Of a DNA stretch of 64,000 nt, positions 8,173 through 16,647 are shown piece after piece; the stretch's first letter is position 1, and each line of letters begins with the position of its first letter. The stretch comes from Danxiaibacter sp048498555 (GTDB taxonomy: Bacteria; Bacteroidota; Bacteroidia; Chitinophagales; Chitinophagaceae), in NCBI GenBank assembly GCA_048498555.1, contig JBEHXT010000001.1, positions 310,001 through 374,000 on the forward strand, written 5' to 3'. The notes under the pieces are model-generated. The model ran no database searches. It was not told where the DNA came from and saw only the letters and a program-made list of their open reading frames with translations. The position numbers were made by a program, and so were the translations under genes.

Positions 8173-8685
8173 ATGCCCAAGCCCATCACCGAAGGCGCAC
8201 AAATGAAGTGCGACAAAGGAACCAACCCGTCACAAATAAAAGTTACCAGCCAAAATCATACTACTATAAAAGGTACGTTACAGGCCACATCAACAGACAT
8301 TGTTGCTCAAGAAAATATCCCATCATTCGGCAAGTGCCTGGTCACTCGAAACCAATGCATTCCTCATGCAATAAAATGGAAAAATACAACCCAGTTTTCT
8401 GCAATTGATGGACAGGAAGAACTTACGATTGTATCCACCTGTAAATGCTCTTTAGGTGGCTCGATCTCGTTTATTGCAGAACAAACTAACTCTTTCATTG
8501 ACAATACTGACGAAAATGAAAATCAACAGCATGACATAGCCGATTCGTCATCATCATCAGACCAAGTACAAAAAGAAAAACCGACGTTTACTACAGATGA
8601 GATAATAATTTGCTTATTTGTTTTAGCCATTATGCTTGTGATAATTGCATGTGTAATAATTACCAGAACATCAACGACAAGTTAA
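8173..8685 (+). CDS. PAAR-like protein (DUF4280-like) with C-terminal membrane segment
   Basis: A 170-residue protein. Residues 1-105 match the DUF4280 PAAR-like pattern: ITEGAQMKCDKG, a central PSFGKCLVTRNQC block, and an STCKCSLGGSISF end, with five regularly placed cysteines that could bind a metal at the spike tip. A low-complexity linker (about 110-135, rich in D, S, Q and N) follows, then one hydrophobic helix (about 141-163, IIICLFVLAIMLVIIACVII). A membrane helix is unusual for a tip protein and suggests that this part enters or anchors in a membrane. It lies 106 bp after the immunity candidate on the same strand and probably belongs to the same cassette. Confidence 0.72.
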   Translation: MPKPITEGAQMKCDKGTNPSQIKVTSQNHTTIKGTLQATSTDIVAQENIPSFGKCLVTRNQCIPHAIKWKNTTQFSAIDGQEELTIVSTCKCSLGGSISFIAEQTNSFIDNTDENENQQHDIADSSSSSDQVQKEKPTFTTDEIIICLFVLAIMLVIIACVIITRTSTTS

Positions 8686-8906
8686 TCGCTTTACTTGTAC
8701 AGATCCATCTGTGCGCACCCACGCATAACGGGTATAAACAAACGTTGACAAAAGAAATAATGTCTATATCAACTCGATAAAGACCAATAGAAGTTGTGGA
8801 ACGAATAACAAACTTGCTACGCAAGGCTATCTGCTGGCCATCGGAATCAAGCAACAGATTAGGCTGGATGTTTACTCAACATTGCAACTAAAAATATCAG
8901 CTCCCC

Positions 8907-9767
8907 TTAAAACTCACTAAACACCTTTTCCGCCATTTCTAAGCTTTTATTTAAAGCTGCATGATCAATTGACTGCAGCATTTTTTTCTCTTCAAACAAT
9001 CGTATTAAATACGCGGTATCAATATTCCCAACCAACTCGTCCTGCGCAAACGGGCAGCCGCCAATACCTTTCAGCGCGCCTTCAAATCTTGTACAGCCTG
9101 CATCAACTGCGGCTTCAATTTTTTCCGCGCGATTTTCGATTCTTGAATGCAGATGAACACTAAACTTTACGTTTGTGTAGACAGGTAGCAATGCATTTAA
9201 TGCTTTTGTTATTTGCAGTGGCGTAGCGAGACCAACTGTATCAGCTAAAGATATAATCGCCACATTTCTGCTGGCCATTTCATCAGCCCATCGTAACAAT
9301 ATTTCTTCATTATACTCATCGCCATACGGATTGCCAAATCCCATGCTTAAATAAACAACCAGTGTTTTGTTATTCTTTGCACACAGTTCCTGGATCTCTT
9401 CAATCGTAATTACACTTTTCTCGATGGAACTATTTGTATTCCTTAATTGAAATGTAGGGGAAATAGAAAAAGGAAAGCCCAGGTAGCTTATTTGCTCAAA
9501 TTCTGCTGCTGCCGCGGCTCCACGGAGGTTGGCAACAATCGCCAATAATTTCGTTTTACTGCCAGATAGGTCGAGCCCTTCTAACACAGCTTCTGTATCA
9601 GCCATTTGCGGTACGGCTTTGGGAGAAACGAAACTGCCGAAATCAAGCACATCAAAACCAACCTTAAGCAGGGTATTCAGATAAGCTATTTTTTCGGCAG
9701 TATCTATGATGCGTGGCCATCCTTGCATTGCATCCCTTGAACATTCAACAAGCTCAATAGTAGGCAT
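8907..9767 (-). CDS. hydroxymethylglutaryl-CoA lyase family protein
   Basis: A TIM-barrel lyase of the HMGL/DRE-TIM superfamily, about 286 residues, expected to cleave HMG-CoA to acetyl-CoA and acetoacetate at the end of leucine breakdown. It shows the substrate loop VECSRDAMQGW (canonical form PRDGLQNE), SFVSPKAVPQMAD, the metal-binding HLHSR in place of the usual HFHDT, and GIGGCPFAQDELVGN with the catalytic cysteine. A longer frame reaches 9866, but it would overlap the upstream regulator by over 100 bp and the added residues do not look like HMG-CoA lyase. The start at 9767 (or 9773) leaves a 14-20 bp overlap with that gene. The changes in the first and third motifs leave room for a different acyl-CoA substrate. 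Confidence 0.82.
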   Translation of the reverse strand: MPTIELVECSRDAMQGWPRIIDTAEKIAYLNTLLKVGFDVLDFGSFVSPKAVPQMADTEAVLEGLDLSGSKTKLLAIVANLRGAAAAAEFEQISYLGFPFSISPTFQLRNTNSSIEKSVITIEEIQELCAKNNKTLVVYLSMGFGNPYGDEYNEEILLRWADEMASRNVAIISLADTVGLATPLQITKALNALLPVYTNVKFSVHLHSRIENRAEKIEAAVDAGCTRFEGALKGIGGCPFAQDELVGNIDTAYLIRLFEEKKMLQSIDHAALNKSLEMAEKVFSEF

Positions 9768-10794
9768 AACCATTCCTTGCGTTTTTATCGTAAAGCGTCT
9801 TACGCAAGGTATTAAAAAAATGTTGATGCGCCGCGGGGCTAAGTGTGTCGAGCCTAACAGACACATTTATTACGCGATCAATACTATTCTTTGTATACTT
9901 TACAAAATAATCGTCGCTGGTAAATGCGTAGTTAATGATATTGTGTTGCAACCCCACAATTTTCAGGTCATCGGCTTCAACCAGTAACATATCGCTCAAG
10001 GGCAGGTCGTAATTGATGTACATCAGGCATTCGGCCTCAGCCTTTTCGCTGTTCTTTTTGGAAGGCAACGCCTTTGTTTTTCTTAGAGACTGTGTTTCTA
10101 AAAGATCGATCAAACCCGCCATGCTATCCCTAACTGCACTCAGATCAGTGTCTGAAGCAAACAACCCTTTTGCAATGCAATATTCCAGTTGATTAAGCGT
10201 GTGATCCATAAATCCGGCATTCCATATTTCACGTGAAGGAATGAGTGAGTAAGCATCGGCCATTTTATCTAACTCCTGCCCCAGCAGAGTTCCATAGGCA
10301 GACACACGAAATTTAATTTCGCCGCCCTCGCTTCCGTTCATTAATTTTTTTTCGAGAAGATAGCATTGAAAGGCTGCCAGCGGCAAAAAATTGCAACTAT
10401 ACAAAAACGGAATATCGTTGAAATAGCCCGCAATTTCTTTCTTGTATGAGTGCAGTACAATAGACAGATGCTCGTTCAGGCTTCTGAACGTTTTCCTGAT
10501 ATCCGTCTTGCTTTTTTCAAGCAGGTCGCCAAAAAAGAAGTACGTGTCTGATGGCAATTGAAAAAACTGGTCGAGCGAAATTTTGAAGTGTGAAACGAGT
10601 AACTGAATTTCATCAAAGCGAAGCGTTTTTTCTCCTCGTATTCTACGGTACGCGCTGTCGCTACTGATGTTAAGCAATTGGGCAATTTCATGTACCAGCG
10701 ACATATGCGCGGGCAACCGTTCCTTTATTAATTTAAAGAAACCGGTTTGCAATTCTAAAGCTTGCATGGGCAACGGATTAATATCTACGGTCAA
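9754..10794 (-). CDS. helix-turn-helix transcriptional regulator (XRE-like N-terminus)
   Basis: A 346-residue protein with an N-terminal helix-turn-helix of the XRE type (about residues 33-75: EIAQLLNISSDSAYRRIRGE, then FDEIQLLVSHFKISLDQFF). The remaining 270 residues are mainly alpha-helical and match no domain I can name; similar long C-termini occur in Bacteroidota XRE proteins of unknown ligand. Its 3' end overlaps the HMG-CoA lyase gene by about 14 bp, so both are probably on one transcript and the regulator may control the lyase or respond to its metabolites. That link is inference from gene order. Confidence 0.7.
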   Translation of the reverse strand: MTVDINPLPMQALELQTGFFKLIKERLPAHMSLVHEIAQLLNISSDSAYRRIRGEKTLRFDEIQLLVSHFKISLDQFFQLPSDTYFFFGDLLEKSKTDIRKTFRSLNEHLSIVLHSYKKEIAGYFNDIPFLYSCNFLPLAAFQCYLLEKKLMNGSEGGEIKFRVSAYGTLLGQELDKMADAYSLIPSREIWNAGFMDHTLNQLEYCIAKGLFASDTDLSAVRDSMAGLIDLLETQSLRKTKALPSKKNSEKAEAECLMYINYDLPLSDMLLVEADDLKIVGLQHNIINYAFTSDDYFVKYTKNSIDRVINVSVRLDTLSPAAHQHFFNTLRKTLYDKNARNGYAYY

Positions 10795-11009
10795 AATCCA
10801 GGTTATTCAGCAGGTTCAAACGCCTGATTTAAATAACACTGGAATAAAAATACGGCTAACAATATTGAAATATAATTAAAAGATTATATCGGAAATAATT
10901 CTTTTGAGTGCCTTGTCACAATTTCATTTTTGTAAATTGTAAAGCCTTATTAATCAACCGGAACATAACCGCGCTTAATAAAGATTTAAGGCTGTGTCTG
11001 ATTGATTTT

Positions 11010-11756
11010 TTATGAAATGGTACGCTGCTTCATTGCCTCATACAAGATCATGCCTGTTGCAACCGATACGTTTAATGATTCAAAATCACCTGTCATCGGT
11101 ATTTTAAATTGCTCATCACAAATCTTCATCAATGCAGGAAATACGCCTTTTTCTTCGCCGCCCATAATAATACAACTAGGTTCATTCAGGCTAAGGTCAT
11201 AGAGCTTTGTCTTGGCTTCCATTTCACTTGCAAATACTTTTATACCATTCAAATGAAGTGTATCTACAGCTTTCATCAGGCTATTAACACGGCAGATCTG
11301 AATCCGCTCTAACGCTCCGGCGCTGCTCTTCATCGCATCTTCATTAAGCGCACCAACGCCTTTGTCAGGAATGATGATCGCGTGTGCACCACAACAAACT
11401 GCGCTGCGTGCAATGGCCCCAATATTACGTACATCAGTAACGCCATCCAGCATTATGAATAATGGTGCCTGTCCCTGGTCATTTACCCAGTCTATTACCT
11501 GTTGCAGGTCCTGGTAAATAACAGAAGCTTTAAACGCCAATACGCCCTGGTGCTGAACATTCGTAAGTGCCTTCAGTTTTTCATTAGGCACATATTGTAT
11601 GGGCACATTATTGTCCTTTGCAAGCTGCCTGATCTCATTGATCACATCGCCGCTAGCATTTTTAAACATTAATATTTTGTCAATCCGCTGGTCACCTTTC
11701 AGCGCCTCAATAACGGGATTGCGTCCTGCAATAATATTTTTCTTTGATTGAAACAT
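11010..11756 (-). CDS. rlmB: 23S rRNA (guanosine-2'-O-)-methyltransferase RlmB (TrmH/SpoU family)
   Basis: A 248-residue SPOUT-fold enzyme that methylates the ribose of G2251 in 23S rRNA (E. coli numbering). The N-terminal substrate-binding domain (residues 10-75, IIAGRNPVIEALKG) is followed by the knotted SAM domain with its three motifs: DVRNIGAIARSAVCCGAHA (motif 1), CIIMGGEEKGV (motif 2) and IPMTGDFESLNVSVATGMILYEA (motif 3). Length and motif order match RlmB. It sits alone on the minus strand between two intergenic regions; the upstream one contains heptad repeats. Confidence 0.92.
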   Translation of the reverse strand: MFQSKKNIIAGRNPVIEALKGDQRIDKILMFKNASGDVINEIRQLAKDNNVPIQYVPNEKLKALTNVQHQGVLAFKASVIYQDLQQVIDWVNDQGQAPLFIMLDGVTDVRNIGAIARSAVCCGAHAIIIPDKGVGALNEDAMKSSAGALERIQICRVNSLMKAVDTLHLNGIKVFASEMEAKTKLYDLSLNEPSCIIMGGEEKGVFPALMKICDEQFKIPMTGDFESLNVSVATGMILYEAMKQRTIS

Positions 11757-11759
11757 AAA

Positions 11760-11890
11760 TCAGCTCTCGACTGTCAGCTATCCGCTTTCAGCCATGGTTA
11801 TAAAAATCAATTAATCACAAACATCTAACTTTTATCAAGCCTAACATCATACCTAACTGCACACATCGTACACCGTAAACCTAACATCTG
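11760..11890. repeat. two heptad-repeat tracts upstream of rlmB
   Basis: The first tract (about 11760-11794) reads in 7-nt steps as tcagctc, tcgactg, tcagcta, tccgctt, tcagcca. The second (about 11842-11890) follows the pattern aacatca, tacctaa, ctgcaca, catcgta, caccgta, aacctaa. Together they fill most of the gap between rlmB and murQ. Confidence 0.65.
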
Positions 11891-11894
11891 GCAT

Positions 11895-12716
11895 TTATCT
11901 TCCCCTTAGCGCTTCTATTGTCTTAATCACGCTGCCATGCTTAAGTAGCAATGCCCTCGCCTTATCATAATCTGTCATATCAAGCATGTCCATTACCATC
12001 TTTGTACCGCGATCAACCAATTTATCATTGGTCAGTTGCATATGTACCATGGTATTGTCCTCCACCCTGCCTAATTGAATCATCACGCTTGTAGAGATCA
12101 TATTCAGTATCAGTTTCTGCGCGGTGCCACTTTTCATTCTTGTGCTGCCGGTAACAAATTCGGGCCCAACAACCACATCCACAGGAAAATCCGCTTTTGC
12201 AGCCATCGGGCTGTTTGCGTTACACGCAACAGAGCCTGTTAATACGCCATTTTCGCGGCATTTTTCCAAACAACCAATTACATACGGCGTAGTTCCGCTA
12301 GCGGCAATTCCAACTACAAAATCTTTATCGGTAATACCCAAATTTTTTAAATCAATCCAGGCTTGTTCAGTATCATCTTCAGCATCTTCAATTGAACGGA
12401 TGATGGCATCTCTACCGCCTGCTATTACTCCCTGCACCAATCCAATGGGAACACCGTATGTAGGCGGGCATTCGCTTGCATCAAGCACTCCAAGCCTTCC
12501 ACTGGTTCCTGCGCCAACATAAAACAACCTGCCACCTGCGAGCATTTTATCTGCTATTGCAGTAATTAATTTTTCTATCTGTGGCAGTGCCTTTTCAACT
12601 GCCAGGGGCACCTTCTGATCCTCCTGGTTAATATGGGTGATCAGTTCTTTTACAGACATTTTTTCCAGGTGCCTGTAAAGGGATGGTTGCTCAGTTACTT
12701 TTACAAATTGCGACAT
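11895..12716 (-). CDS. murQ: N-acetylmuramic acid 6-phosphate etherase MurQ
   Basis: A SIS-fold enzyme of about 273 residues that cleaves the lactyl ether of MurNAc-6-phosphate to give GlcNAc-6-phosphate and D-lactate during peptidoglycan recycling. Diagnostic stretches are FYVGAGTSGRLGVLDASE, PPTYGVP, GIAASGTTPYVIG and EFVTGSTRMKSGTAQKL. The frame opens at 12752, but those first 12 residues are encoded by a heptad-repeat tract, while MSQFVKVTEQPSLYRHLEKM is a typical MurQ start; I therefore place the start at 12716. The sugar kinase upstream on the same strand probably supplies its substrate, although a 278-bp repeat-rich gap separates them. Confidence 0.93.
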   Translation of the reverse strand: MSQFVKVTEQPSLYRHLEKMSVKELITHINQEDQKVPLAVEKALPQIEKLITAIADKMLAGGRLFYVGAGTSGRLGVLDASECPPTYGVPIGLVQGVIAGGRDAIIRSIEDAEDDTEQAWIDLKNLGITDKDFVVGIAASGTTPYVIGCLEKCRENGVLTGSVACNANSPMAAKADFPVDVVVGPEFVTGSTRMKSGTAQKLILNMISTSVMIQLGRVEDNTMVHMQLTNDKLVDRGTKMVMDMLDMTDYDKARALLLKHGSVIKTIEALRGR

Positions 12717-13004
12717 ACAAGCTATTAGCTGTCGGCCTTTCGACTTCAGCATTGTTTCGTTTATTGTTGATACTATTCAGCCAATCTAAGTACGAATTAT
12801 GAAGTACGAAGTACGTTTGGTGCAGTCATGCTCACTGCCAGTATTCACCTTCATTATTTAGCCTCCGTTGTAACCAGAAGTTAGGCTGCTCAAATCTAAG
12901 TACTTCGTACCTCGTAGTTCATACTTAAATCAACGGCGCCTGTCTAAACAAGCCGCCTGTCTCACACCTTTCACCTTTCACCATTCACTCTTCACTACTC
13001 ACTA
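12717..13004. repeat. repeat-rich gap with three heptad families and an inverted pair
   Basis: Tract 1 (12717-12752) steps acaagct, attagct, gtcggcc, tttcgac. Tract 2 (12788-12816) steps agtacga, attatga, agtacga, agtacgt. Tract 3 (12898-12926) is its approximate reverse complement (tcgtacc, tcgtagt, tcatact; 29 positions, four mismatches). Tract 4 (12962-13004) steps tcacacc, tttcacc, tttcacc, attcact, cttcact, actcact and runs over the stop of the kinase gene. The arms of tracts 2 and 3 could pair across an 81-nt loop. Confidence 0.8.
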
Positions 13005-13837
13005 TGATATTCAATCAGGCCATCCATTGGCGTTTTCAGCACCTTCCCCAATTCCAGTTCGTAGGTATAACACATTTCTTTCAATACATCCTTAAAACCG
13101 TATGCTATGCCACCGACAAAACTAATGGGTAAAGTCCAGCTTTCCGTGTATTTATACAGATGAGTAAAAAAGAAGTCATTCAGGCTATCTTCAATAATAT
13201 TTTCAACCATATAGTGGCCACGGTTCTCTGCAAGAAAAAGCGCAAATGAAGCAAGGTACCTGTTCGGCTGCGGCCATTTGTACACCTTTTCCAGAATCTC
13301 GGACGCATTTGTCTGGAACCTCGCAACAAAGCGGGACATCAGGTCCTCGTCAAACGTATTATAGAGATAATGTTGTATAACTTTTTTACCCATGTAGGCG
13401 CCACTGCCTTCATCGCCAAGCACATATCCAAGCCCCGGGCTGTTTTTGACTATTTTTTTGCCATTGTAATAGCAGGAATTGCTTCCTGTTCCCAAAATAC
13501 AAACCACTCCTTTTTCATTGCCACAAAGTGCGCGCGCGGCCGCCAGCAAATCAATCTCAGCCTGTATTTTAGCAGAGGGATACAATTTTTTGAAAACAGA
13601 TTTCAACAACTTGACATTCTCCGGGTTTGCAAGCCCTGTTCCGTAATAATAAATTTCGTCAATCTGCACGTTCCGGAGCTTTGGAAGCAGCTCTTTTTGA
13701 AGCACTGCAATTATCTGTTCCGTATTTAAAAAGTAAGGGCTTATTCCCTGTGTAACTATCTTCTTTTTTTTGCCTTCTTGTAAAAAACTCCACTCACATT
13801 TGGTAGAACCACTGTCTGCTATCAATTTTGTACCCAT
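12995..13837 (-). CDS. BadF/BadG-type N-acetylhexosamine kinase (MurK/NagK-like)
   Basis: A 280-residue ASKHA-fold sugar kinase. The N-terminal phosphate loop is IADSGSTKCEW (residues 5-15), the second phosphate motif is VCILGTGSNSCYYNG, and GYVLGDEGSGAYMGKK is the BadF/BadG signature. Proteins of this shape phosphorylate GlcNAc or MurNAc. Because murQ lies just downstream on the same strand, and Tannerella forsythia pairs a BadF-type MurNAc kinase with MurQ, MurNAc is a good candidate substrate; GlcNAc cannot be excluded. The stop codon lies within a heptad-repeat tract. The gene is divergent from ctpA, with about 209 bp between. Confidence 0.82.
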   Translation of the reverse strand: MGTKLIADSGSTKCEWSFLQEGKKKKIVTQGISPYFLNTEQIIAVLQKELLPKLRNVQIDEIYYYGTGLANPENVKLLKSVFKKLYPSAKIQAEIDLLAAARALCGNEKGVVCILGTGSNSCYYNGKKIVKNSPGLGYVLGDEGSGAYMGKKVIQHYLYNTFDEDLMSRFVARFQTNASEILEKVYKWPQPNRYLASFALFLAENRGHYMVENIIEDSLNDFFFTHLYKYTESWTLPISFVGGIAYGFKDVLKEMCYTYELELGKVLKTPMDGLIEYHSE

Positions 13838-14046
13838 AAAAATTTATTTATCTTCCAGTAAGGAAGCATTAAAAAGTAAGTGTTTGCATTGAATATTGTT
13901 TGCGGATTGTTGAAAATCTGCCTTCAAGGCCCTCATTTTGCCATTCAGCGCACAAAAACACGACGTTAACATTAAACTACGGTAATGTGAATATTTAATA
14001 GTGATATTCGTGTTTTGTAGAATTAAGGTACAAAGAAGCAACTTTT

Positions 14047-15639
14047 ATGAACAATAAAAAATTACAAATTGGGCTGCCTTTTCTGATGGCTGTTGTTTTA
14101 ACGGCGGGAATGTGGCTCGGGTTTAAGCTTAAGGGAGATGTAGGAAACGGCAATAATATGGCCTTTCTGAGGAATACAAAACGGACGGCAATCCAGGAAA
14201 TAATGGATCTTGTAAAGGCTAAATACGTTGACAATATTCCGGATAGTATTAATGATATTGTTATAGAAGATATGCTGGCTCACCTTGACCCTCATTCAGT
14301 ATACATTCCCGCCAAGGACTTGATGGAAGTGAATGAGGACCTGCAAGGCAATTTTGAAGGCATCGGGGTTGAATTCCAGATATTTAATGATACTGTAAAT
14401 GTGCTGAATGTGCTTCCCAACGGCCCTTCTTATAAAGCAGGCGTACAGGTTGGAGACAAGATCATTACCGTAAACGATACTTCAAAAATAGCAGGCATCA
14501 AAATTAAACCGGATGATATTCGTGGGCTGTTACGCGGACCAAGAAGCTCTAAAGTAAGTATCACGGTTTTAAGAGGAACCGAGATAAAGAAGATTGAAAT
14601 TGAAAGAGGTACTATTCCTTTACCCTCTGTAGATGTTGCATACATGCTAACGCCGCAAACTGGTTTTATACGCATTAATAAGTTTTCAGAAACTACTTAT
14701 GAAGAGTTTATGCAGAACCTGGAAAATCTGCAAAAGCAAGGAATGAAAAGCCTTGTACTTGATTTAAGGGGCAATGGCGGCGGTATTTTGCAAGAGGCTG
14801 CAGATATTGCTGATGAGTTTTTGAACGACCAAAAAATGATTGTTTATACAGAAGGTACGCATGTGCCGCGCATGGAATACAAATGCAAACGCGATGGCCT
14901 TTTTGAAACGGGTAAATTAGCCGTACTGGTTGATGAAACATCTGCTTCCGCGAGTGAAATTCTTTCCGGTGCTTTGCAGGACTGGGACAGAGGAACAATC
15001 ATAGGCCGCAGAACATTTGGCAAGGGCCTGGTACAACAACAATTTATGCTAACCAATGGATCGGCTTTAAGGTTAACAATAGCGCGTTATTATACACCGC
15101 TTGGCCGCAATATTCAAAAACCATACAACAAGGGTAAAGATGCCTATGAAGACGAGCTGATAGAGCGCTTTCATAACGGCGAAGTAGTTATGGGCGATAC
15201 AAGCAAGCCTTCCGGCAAAGCATACAAAACACCAGCAGGGCGCCTGGTTTATGGTGGTGGCGGCATTACACCAGATGTATTTGTACCGTTTGATACAACT
15301 ACCCAACCTAAAGAAATTACGAGGCTTTACATGAAAGGCACCTTAAACAAATTCGTGTACAACTATTACATGCAAAACAAAAGCTATTTGCAGTCATTCA
15401 AATCTCCGGTTGATTTTGCCAAACAATTCACCGCAGGCGAAAAAGAATGGCAACAGTTAGCGCAGGCTGCACAGAAAGATTCGATTAACCTTTCAACAGT
15501 TCCGGCTGCTGCAAAAACAGATATGCTTAAAAGATTACAGGCGCTAATTGCCCGCCAGATATGGAGAACAGAAGGTTATTTTGAAGTAAATAACATTGGC
15601 GACCCAATGATCAGCAAAGCGCTTGAAGCGGTGAAGTAA
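14047..15639 (+). CDS. C-terminal processing peptidase, S41 family (CtpA/Prc-like)
   Basis: A 530-residue periplasmic serine protease anchored by an N-terminal membrane segment (about residues 9-27). A PDZ domain (about 85-175, GNFEGIGVEFQ, LPNGPSYKAGVQVGDKI) binds the substrate C-terminus. The S41 core follows: LVLDLRGNGGG, then TSASASEILSGALQD holding the nucleophilic serine (residues 299-303 region) and RRTFGKGLVQ with the general-base lysine K326. The last 130 residues form a helical tail usual in Bacteroidota members. It would trim or degrade envelope proteins, including peptidoglycan enzymes in other bacteria. A clear terminator lies at 15756-15789. Confidence 0.92.
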   Translation: MNNKKLQIGLPFLMAVVLTAGMWLGFKLKGDVGNGNNMAFLRNTKRTAIQEIMDLVKAKYVDNIPDSINDIVIEDMLAHLDPHSVYIPAKDLMEVNEDLQGNFEGIGVEFQIFNDTVNVLNVLPNGPSYKAGVQVGDKIITVNDTSKIAGIKIKPDDIRGLLRGPRSSKVSITVLRGTEIKKIEIERGTIPLPSVDVAYMLTPQTGFIRINKFSETTYEEFMQNLENLQKQGMKSLVLDLRGNGGGILQEAADIADEFLNDQKMIVYTEGTHVPRMEYKCKRDGLFETGKLAVLVDETSASASEILSGALQDWDRGTIIGRRTFGKGLVQQQFMLTNGSALRLTIARYYTPLGRNIQKPYNKGKDAYEDELIERFHNGEVVMGDTSKPSGKAYKTPAGRLVYGGGGITPDVFVPFDTTTQPKEITRLYMKGTLNKFVYNYYMQNKSYLQSFKSPVDFAKQFTAGEKEWQQLAQAAQKDSINLSTVPAAAKTDMLKRLQALIARQIWRTEGYFEVNNIGDPMISKALEAVK

Positions 15640-15755
15640 ATGTGCGAATATGAAAATGTGCGAATACGTAAATGGGGAAATAAGCGAATGTGTGGATATA
15701 CAATTGAGGAGTGAATGAAGGAAGATAAATATGTTTCTTAATTGTTTTTATACTT

Positions 15756-15789
15756 AGGCCTGATGCTATGCATCGGGCCTTTTGTTTTA
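15756..15789 (+). terminator. intrinsic terminator after ctpA
   Basis: An 11-bp stem (15756-15766 with 15770-15780, aggcctgatgc / gcatcgggcct, one G-T pair) closes a 3-nt loop and is followed by TTTTGTTTT. It lies 117 bp after the ctpA stop, past a stretch in which atgtgcgaata occurs twice 16 nt apart. Confidence 0.85.
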
Positions 15790-15891
15790 GCTTAGGTAGT
15801 CCTATAAAGCGTTCATAGCTGATTAATACAAATACAGTTCCGCCATTCGAACTTTTATCCGCGTGCAATCTTCCGGCCTTATCTTTGCCTC

Positions 15892-16530
15892 ATGACTGTT
15901 TTCTATTGCTATGATGCTTATTGTGGATGGTGCTATGGATTTAGCCCGATCATCAAAAAAATTGCGGAAGAATATAAGGACCGCCTGGCTTTTGAAGTGC
16001 TATCGGGTGGAATGATCATCACTGAAAAACCAGTGGCCATCAGTGCAACAGCGCCGTACATCCAGCAGGCATATAAGGCTGTTGAAGAACGTACAGGAAT
16101 TGAGTTTGGGCAGGATTACCTCTGGCATATTTTCAATCCCGACAAAAGTGACTGGTTTCCCAGTTCTGAAAAGCCTTCGATAGCGATGTGCATCTTTAAA
16201 GAAATGCATCCTGACGACCAGGTAGCGTTTGCTGCTGACCTGCAATATGCATTGCATTACGAAGGAAGGGACCTATGCGATGATGAGGCCTATCGCCATC
16301 TCCTGGAAAAGTACAGTATTGATGCTGATGAGTTTTACAAAAAACTGCATGATCCTGTTTACAAAGAAAAAGCGTATTACGAATTTGCGCTGTGTAAACA
16401 GTTGCAGGTAACGGGTTTCCCGACAGCATTTCTGCAAGTGAGCGAATCGAAGTTTTATTTGTTAACGCGCGGTTTTACCGAGTATGAACAATTCAAAAAA
16501 ACAATTGATAACATACTGGCGGAATTGTAA
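15892..16530 (+). CDS. DsbA family protein (FrnE-like thioredoxin-fold oxidoreductase)
   Basis: A 212-residue thioredoxin-fold protein of the DsbA/FrnE group with an inserted helical domain. The active site is CGWC (C11-C14) near the N-terminus, and the cis-proline loop is TGFPTAF (about residues 176-182). It has no signal peptide, so it acts in the cytoplasm, unlike classical DsbA; this fits FrnE-like proteins, which are linked to redox and stress tolerance. The segment between the two motifs (about 60-150) is mostly helical. It has its own transcription unit between the ctpA terminator and the palindromic element that begins at its stop codon. Confidence 0.82.
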   Translation: MTVFYCYDAYCGWCYGFSPIIKKIAEEYKDRLAFEVLSGGMIITEKPVAISATAPYIQQAYKAVEERTGIEFGQDYLWHIFNPDKSDWFPSSEKPSIAMCIFKEMHPDDQVAFAADLQYALHYEGRDLCDDEAYRHLLEKYSIDADEFYKKLHDPVYKEKAYYEFALCKQLQVTGFPTAFLQVSESKFYLLTRGFTEYEQFKKTIDNILAEL

Positions 16531-16642
16531 AACGTTGCAATGCAACGTTTCGAAATATAACGTTTTATATTCCCGTTTATAAAATCAACCCAATGCCGAA
16601 GGCATTGGGTTGATTCAGTGATACGTTGCGGTGCAACGTATC
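16530..16642. repeat. REPIN-like triple palindrome between convergent genes
   Basis: Three perfect hairpins fill the gap. The first (16530-16550) has 10-bp arms aaacgttgca / tgcaacgttt around one A. The central one (16583-16615) has 15-bp arms around a GAA loop. The third (16620-16642) has 10-bp arms gatacgttgc / gcaacgtatc around GGT. Hairpins one and three share the arm core ACGTTGC, so the layout is REP - hairpin - REP, like a REPIN. It may also end transcription from both sides. Confidence 0.85.
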
Positions 16643-16647
16643 TGCGG

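Noticed and set aside
12717..12752. Twelve-residue N-terminal extension of MurQ
   Set aside because: Encoded by a heptad-repeat tract, while a typical MurQ start (MSQFVKVTEQ) follows at 12716.
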